In this document: positions 63,004 through 64,000 of the stretch, one piece after another
Layout of the letters: each line of letters begins with the position of its first letter
Position numbering within the stretch: the first letter of the stretch is position 1
Assembly (NCBI GenBank): GCA_025454925.1
Contig: JALONM010000013.1
Location: 46,916-110,915 of the forward strand
Origin: Cytophagaceae bacterium
Lineage (GTDB): Bacteria > Bacteroidota > Bacteroidia > Cytophagales > Cytophagaceae
Direction of reading: 5' to 3'
DNA: 64,000 nt
The notes under the pieces: model-generated
Seen by the model: only the letters and a program-made list of their open reading frames with translations
Databases searched by the model: none
Told to the model about the DNA's origin: nothing
Translations under genes and position numbers: made by a program

Positions 63004-63720
63004 TTATCGAAATGAGGGTAAAGCGAAGTAAAAAAGAACGTCTGCTATTAGCAAGGCATCGACCCAGGCGCTCGGGCGGAAGCGTGCAAGCGAAGTAGAG
63101 TGGAGTGCGTACAACACTCCAGCGCCAAGCAGCAAGCCAAGTGCGCTATACCCTTGCCGCACTAGTATGAATCGAACCAGAATTATAGCCAGGCATACAT
63201 ACATGCCCGTTGTAAGCGGCAATGAATTCATGATGGTTTTCATTTTTTGCTTTTGGTCTTCCTCTGCGTCCTGCCAGTCGGCAACCAATACCAGGAAAAG
63301 AATGAAAATGGAATCGGAAATTAGTGTAGAAAGATCAGCCATTACATTGTTTTGAAAAATATAGAGGCAACCATGCCATAGCAGCAACCAGGAAACTACA
63401 ATAAGTGTGGGTTTGAGCCACGCTATTCTTCTTCCTTTATATATATAGAACGCTTGTATGGCAAGCAAAACAAGGAGTAGTGATAAAAAGGATATGGAGG
63501 GAAAGAACCATTGGCTGGCGAGCAACAAAGTTACGGCACAGCCCCATTGCACCTTTCGGGGTAAAGGATAATATGCCAGAAAACACAACAAAGGAATAAG
63601 CACCCAATCCAATTGAAATGTAAATGTCTGATGTTGCAGGTGCAATAGTTTAGCATAATAACCAACTGCTGCGATGCTGGTGAGAAGCGCGCGGAGAAGC
63701 GGTTGTTTTTTCCAACGCAT
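63004..63720 (-). CDS. Polytopic membrane protein, unknown function
   Basis: 238 residues with about seven hydrophobic helices (WVLIPLLCFLAYYPL, VTLLLASQWFFPSISFLSLLLVLLAIQAFYIY, LIVVSWLLLWHGCLYIF, DSIFILFLVLVADW, MYVCLAIILVRFILV, LGLLLGAGVLYAL, ALLIADVLFYFAL). No motif that I can assign: it could be a small transporter or an enzyme of the UbiA type, but the DxxxD motifs of UbiA are not seen. It follows nhaA by 7 bases in the same direction, and is likely in one operon with it. Confidence 0.7.
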   Translation of the reverse strand: MRWKKQPLLRALLTSIAAVGYYAKLLHLQHQTFTFQLDWVLIPLLCFLAYYPLPRKVQWGCAVTLLLASQWFFPSISFLSLLLVLLAIQAFYIYKGRRIAWLKPTLIVVSWLLLWHGCLYIFQNNVMADLSTLISDSIFILFLVLVADWQDAEEDQKQKMKTIMNSLPLTTGMYVCLAIILVRFILVRQGYSALGLLLGAGVLYALHSTSLARFRPSAWVDALLIADVLFYFALPSFR

Positions 63721-63727
63721 GCCGTGG

Positions 63728-64000
63728 TTATTCTGCGAGGGTTGTTTTGGGTACAGCCATTACAAACCAGGCAATTCCTGCCAGCGAGGAGATCAACGCA
63801 CTTACGAGTATCGATAATTTCATTTGCAGGATCATAAGATGATTTTGAAATGCAAGTTCTGTAATAAATACCGACATTGTAAAACCTATTCCGGCTACAA
63901 TACCAGCTCCGATGATATGACGAAGATTTACTCCGGAAGGATACTGGCACTTAAAGAGCCACATGGCTAGCAGCGAAAAGAGCACTATGCCTAATGGTTT
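63728..64000 (-). CDS. nhaA: Na+/H+ antiporter NhaA, C-terminal part (cut by window edge)
   Basis: Only the last 90 codons are in the window; the gene runs off the end at 64000. The segment starts with KPLGIVLFSLLAMWLF, then GVNLRHIIGAGIVAGIGFTMSVFITELAF, which is the conserved end of NhaA (GKPxGI, GxxAGIGFTMSLFI). The final helix reads ILVSALISSLAGIAWFV. The antiporter uses the proton gradient to export sodium. The catalytic aspartates lie outside the window. Confidence 0.9.
   Translation of the reverse strand, partial: KPLGIVLFSLLAMWLFKCQYPSGVNLRHIIGAGIVAGIGFTMSVFITELAFQNHLMILQMKLSILVSALISSLAGIAWFVMAVPKTTLAE

Noticed and set aside
63531..63950. 139-codon minus-strand frame
   Set aside because: Overlaps nhaA and the membrane protein in a different frame; both of those have clear helices, so this is a shadow.

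Overview
The window is chromosomal DNA of a member of the Bacteroidota. The evidence is the protein content: type IX secretion (T9SS) parts PorU, PorV and PorP/SprF, a gliding-motility type B sorting domain, a DUF4175 protein, many outer-membrane beta-barrels and SPII lipoproteins, and several promoters that fit the phylum-specific TTTG / TAnnTTTG pattern. I cannot place it below phylum with confidence. There are no rRNA or tRNA genes, no CRISPR array and no intact insertion sequence or prophage. Most of the window is ordinary core genome at high gene density.

Layout. 0-7 kb: fructose-bisphosphate aldolase, mutS (reverse), a PpiD/SurA-like periplasmic foldase and dapF. 7-12.4 kb: a T9SS cargo module (type B cargo, PorP/SprF partner, TPR/PD40 protein), then a 0.9 kb decayed region with a relic of a second T9SS cargo gene, hairpins and a dispersed repeat carrying a perfect 40-bp tandem duplication. 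12.4-20.8 kb: a PfkB kinase, then a reverse block (OM barrel, RsbW-like ATPase, DUF4175, DciA-like DUF721, recF), then pdhA. 20.8-31.9 kb: a glycosyltransferase plus zinc-ribbon methyltransferase pair, a membrane-anchored TPR protein with ribH, two lipoproteins, an ECF sigma factor translationally coupled to a TM/linker/beta-barrel protein, a PDZ-S41 protease and a secreted helical protein. 31.9-40.7 kb: glycosyltransferase, F420-type reductase, a reverse group (FAD oxidase, PD40/beta-barrel protein, serine hydrolase), a metallo-hydrolase and pssA. 40.8-48 kb: porU-porV-M16 group and superoxide dismutase. 48-56 kb: a nucleoside-recognition membrane protein, rplS, and a locus of two paralogous secreted beta-helix-like proteins flanking a small secreted protein. 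56-64 kb: a frameshifted uvrA, two envelope proteins, a tiny lipoprotein, a membrane protein and the 3' end of nhaA.

Functional threads. Secretion is the main theme: PorU and PorV process and shuttle sorting-domain cargo, one such cargo with its PorP/SprF partner lies at 7-11 kb, and the relic at 11.6-11.8 kb shows that another has been lost. DNA maintenance genes (mutS, recF, dciA-like, uvrA) are scattered, and uvrA appears broken.

For a second look I favour: the ECF sigma plus trans-envelope barrel pair (26.0-28.6 kb); the duplicated beta-helix locus (50.8-55.3 kb); the pair of GC-rich hairpin repeats that look like structured RNA (48.6 and 56.1 kb); the T9SS cargo relic; and three small genes under 50 codons. 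No database search was possible, so family names come from motif recognition.
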